Assembly: GCF_018446385.1 (NCBI RefSeq) | Contig: NC_055990.1 | Location: forward strand, 26,435,891-26,499,890 | Reading direction: 5' to 3' | DNA length: 64,000 nt | From: Zingiber officinale | Taxonomy: Eukaryota; Streptophyta; Magnoliopsida; Zingiberales; Zingiberaceae | Shown: positions 60,833-64,000 of the stretch, one piece after another | Numbering within the stretch: the stretch's first letter is position 1 | Layout of the letters: every line of letters starts with the position of its first letter | Made by a program: the position numbers and the translations under genes | Notes under the pieces: generated by a model | Databases searched by the model: none | The model's input: the letters and a program-made list of their open reading frames with translations, nothing else | What the model was told of the DNA's origin: nothing

Positions 60833-63800
60833 ATGGCGATGGCGATGGCGGATGACGACGAGAAGCGCATCGCCGGCGAGATTGCTAGGGTCCTCGACGA
60901 GTGCCGAATCTCTCTCGCCGTCCACTCCCGCAAGATCAAGGAGCTCTCCGCCCTCCGTTCCTCCGCCGGCGGTCCCTTCTTCCGCGCCTTTTCCCGAGCC
61001 CTAACCCCTCTCTTCGACTTCCCCCGTCGCACCGTATCCTCCGAGCGCGCCATCCGGTTTGTCTCCTCCTTCGCTGCCCACCGAGATGGGAGGGACACTG
61101 CAACATCCGATGCCTTCCTGGAGGAGTTCCTCCGGTTCCTCCTCCTCGCTGCTGCTGCCGCCCACCGGGCCGCCAGGTTCCGCGGCTGTCAAATCATCTC
61201 CGAGGTCTGGAAAAGTTTACACCTTGAGTCAAATTTATGATTTCTCACTATTAGTGCCTTCAAATTGTTGCAATCTAATGCTGGTGATGCTTCTTGTGTA
61301 TTAGCACGAAATTCCTATATTGATTACCCAAAATTTGCCCATTCAGTTTATTGGAGTGCCAAGAACTTGATTTGGACTGATTCAGGATTCAAGTCTTCAG
61401 TTTATTGTAGTATCTTTGTCTTGACTGGCCATCTGCATCTTGTGTTTTGTTAAATAATTCATCCTATGTTTTTCATACAAAAACTGTTGATATTACAGAT
61501 AATTATGCGGCTCCCAGATGATGCAGAGGTGAGCGATGAGCTGTGGGATGAGGTATTAGATAGCATGAAGCAACGTGTAGGAGACAAAGTGCCAGCAATT
61601 CGTGGATTTGCTATCCGAGCTTTATCACGCTTTGCAAATGACGGAGAAGACAGTGACATTGTTGTTCTTTTTCTTGAAACTCTTCCTGGAGAAACAAATT
61701 CTGTATGTCCTTCAAAAAAAACATGCATACAATTTGCGATTTGCTTTATCCCATTGTCCTCTTTAGTTCTCATCATTAATTTTTATAATTCAATAGGAGG
61801 TTCGCAAGTCTATAGTCTTATCTCTGCCACCATCAGACATGACGTCTGAGGCTATCATCACATCAACCCTTGATGTTAGTGAGTCAGTGCGGAAAGCAGC
61901 ATACCTTGTCTTGGCAAGTAGATTTCCACTTCCAACTCTTAGGTAATTGTCCATTATGAAAATTGGAAGCTAAATTGTATGTGCTTGATGAAATTAGACA
62001 GAGATAACTCCTTTGTTTTGGAACTCTCAGCATTAAGCAAAGGAGCATTATCCTTCAGAGAGGGCTTTTAGATCGATCTTCATCTGTATTGAATGAATGT
62101 TTGAAGATGTTGAAGGATTGGCTTACAAAGTGCTGCAATGGAGATCCAATTGTTCTTTTGAGATTTCTTGATGTTGAAACATATGAATCAGTAGGAGTGC
62201 TAGTTATGGAAACTCTCCTGAAAAATGGTATGGTGCAAGAACATCAAAGTATAAGACAACATTTGGCATCCAGCAAAACTAGTGAAGGTGAGTACTGAGT
62301 TGAAAAAGTTATTGATTTGCAAATTTACTTAACTGTTCACATCATTATAATTTTCATATATATAATTTTTGTTGTCCATTCATGTTACGTTAACACCATC
62401 ATTATCTCAAACAAACTTCTTCATCCCCAAGTAGCTGAAGTTTTTTTTTTTAGAAGGAAACGGTTCAGGCATTCAGCTAATAGAAGCTGAAGTTGCTCTT
62501 TATTGGAGGACCCTATGCTGGCATTTACAAAGTAAAGCTCAAGTAAGGACTTTGTTCATGCATTTAAAATTTTGTCTAATATTTCCTTGTGTTGGATTTG
62601 ATATCATGCACTCGAGTCAATTAAAAAATTCTAAACTTGCATTCTGGAAACAATGGATGGAATTATCACTTTCCCCATAGTGTACAGTCAGGAGATATTT
62701 GATAAATAATTTAATTCACAGTATTATATTCATAAATACATTATTCAAATACAAGCAATGAACTGAATAAAAATAAAAATAAAAATAAAAATAATTGCAT
62801 GGCCTTGCCCTAATGTCTACATACACTTGACACACTTTGAGTTCAAAATTGCACATAATGCCCCTTTATATTATTTAAGTACAACAAACTGAATTAAAAA
62901 AACATGGAACCCTAGTACTATTGTCTACATATATTAACACTCTGAAGTTTTAGAATTGCATTTGATATCCCTTGGTTTTCCCAACCAATAATGGAGCTAG
63001 ATATTTTAATATTTTTATCTAGTAAAATTGATTTGATGTGATTTAGTTTGCATGAAACAATTGTGATTTCAACAAATGTTTTGGTAATGATTTGCTACGA
63101 GTTTATAATCTCACACTGAATATTTGGTGATTGTTTGAAGATCTCCGATTGTAAAGAATATCGAAATAGATTTATGTTATTAGGAAAAATAAATATTAGG
63201 ATACTGTCCTCTCAACTAGCTGAGAAGAAAATGCATATTTGTTTACCCAAAAGGTATCTATTACAAACTAGACAAAGAAGAGAGGAATGTATGTAGGCTA
63301 TAGAAATTTGTGTTCGAATAAAATTCTGCTCATGCTGTACTAGGCATGTGGGAAGAATTACTATGTTTTTTAGGACAGGAGCCGGCACATAAAACTGTAC
63401 AGTATTAATTGCATGGCACAGAGCTGTATAGTTTGAACATCACCTTAATTTCAGTTCTTTTTCAATTCTAAAATATTGCATAGTCATCACAAAGTAATTG
63501 TTCTTTAGATTAATTTCAGCTTGATATTGATGATAGTCAAGCTTCTTTGTTGAGGAATATTCCAATTTGCATAATGAATATAAATTTCCTTCTCATTGTC
63601 ATCAAACAGATAAAAGGTACTGATGCCGCTAGTGCCACGGGCACAGAAGCAGCAATATATGCATCAGAAGCTTCAGACAATAATGACCTTTTAGAGGCAA
63701 TCCTTCCGGCAACAGTGTCTGCCTTTGTTGATTTGGTAAAACTGCATCTATCAGCTGGTGAGATTTTGTTCTGCATTTTGCTCTCAATCTATGAATCACC

Positions 63801-64000
63801 AAACAATTTAGATCTTGCCACCAAATCATGTTGTATTTACAGGTCCAAATCACCACTTCACTGCCCGTCAGCTATTACTACTCGGGACAATGCTCGATTT
63901 CTCAGACTTGACAAACAGGAAAGTTGCTAGTGAATTTGTTAATGAACTTTTACTAACGCCTCTTGAATTCGAAGTTGATGAGGATGGGAATAAGATTGTC
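60833..64000 (+). CDS. CAPG: Condensin I subunit CAP-G (NCAPG), 5' part, runs off the window
   Basis: First seven exons: 60833-61204, 61499-61702, 61797-61942, 62031-62287, 62454-62542, 63610-63757, 63843-64000 (open at the edge). All phases agree. CAP-G is the HEAT-repeat subunit of condensin I, the ring complex that compacts chromosomes in mitosis and meiosis. Typical stretches are RIAGEIARVLDECRISLAVH, IIMRLPDDAEVSDELWDEVL, VPAIRGFAIRALSRFANDGE, SVRKAAYLVLASRFP, LDRSSSVLNECLKMLKDWL and HHFTARQLLLLGTMLDFSD. They follow the order of the plant protein. Exon 1 is GC-rich, with an Ala-rich loop typical of monocot first exons. The start was chosen at MAMAMADDDEK after the E2F site. About 460 residues of roughly 1000 are in view. 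Confidence 0.93.

Overview
This is a 64 kb piece of a flowering-plant nuclear genome. The host genes are intron-rich, and the intergenic space is packed with plant LINEs, hAT elements, Copia- and Gypsy-type LTR elements, a Cassandra TRIM and an Au-like SINE. The GC-rich first exons suggest a monocot (possibly Zingiberales), but that is an inference. Nothing in the window is prokaryotic or organellar.

Layout. Bases 1-18.7 kb are one nested transposon stack. An RTE-type LINE (minus strand) was split by an L1-type LINE with a 13-bp target duplication. The L1 was then hit by an internally deleted hAT element, a gag-only Copia-like LTR element (6689-14007), a Cassandra TRIM with 5S-rRNA-like LTRs, and a short hAT MITE. 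Bases 19.5-36.8 kb are the gene island, all on the plus strand except the tRNA. It holds a remorin-family gene (7 exons, 632 aa), a secreted alpha-type carbonic anhydrase (7 exons, 273 aa), a tRNA-Lys(CTT) on the minus strand, and the retromer subunit VPS26 (11 coding exons, 301 aa) with a SINE in its first intron. At 37.3-44.5 kb lies a second copy of the gag-only LTR family, with 5-bp target duplications.

From 45.6 kb to the end there is a duplicated and broken neighbourhood. A truncated copy of the condensin I subunit gene CAP-G (45.6-56.9 kb) is split by a 9.7-kb Gypsy-type element. That element itself carries a hAT MITE and a Copia solo LTR, and its interior is largely tandem repeats. 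Then come two head-to-head broken copies of a DEAD-box helicase of the RH35 type, each split by a solo LTR. The window ends in the first seven exons of an apparently intact CAP-G gene with an E2F-type site just upstream; it runs off the right edge.

The host genes serve unrelated housekeeping roles: plasma-membrane scaffolding, CO2/bicarbonate conversion, endosome sorting and chromosome condensation. They do not form a pathway. The most unusual signals are in the repeats: LTRs built from arrays of covarying hairpins plus dense TGGATCGATCCA palindromes, and the inverted helicase fragments, which form a potential long hairpin next to CAP-G.
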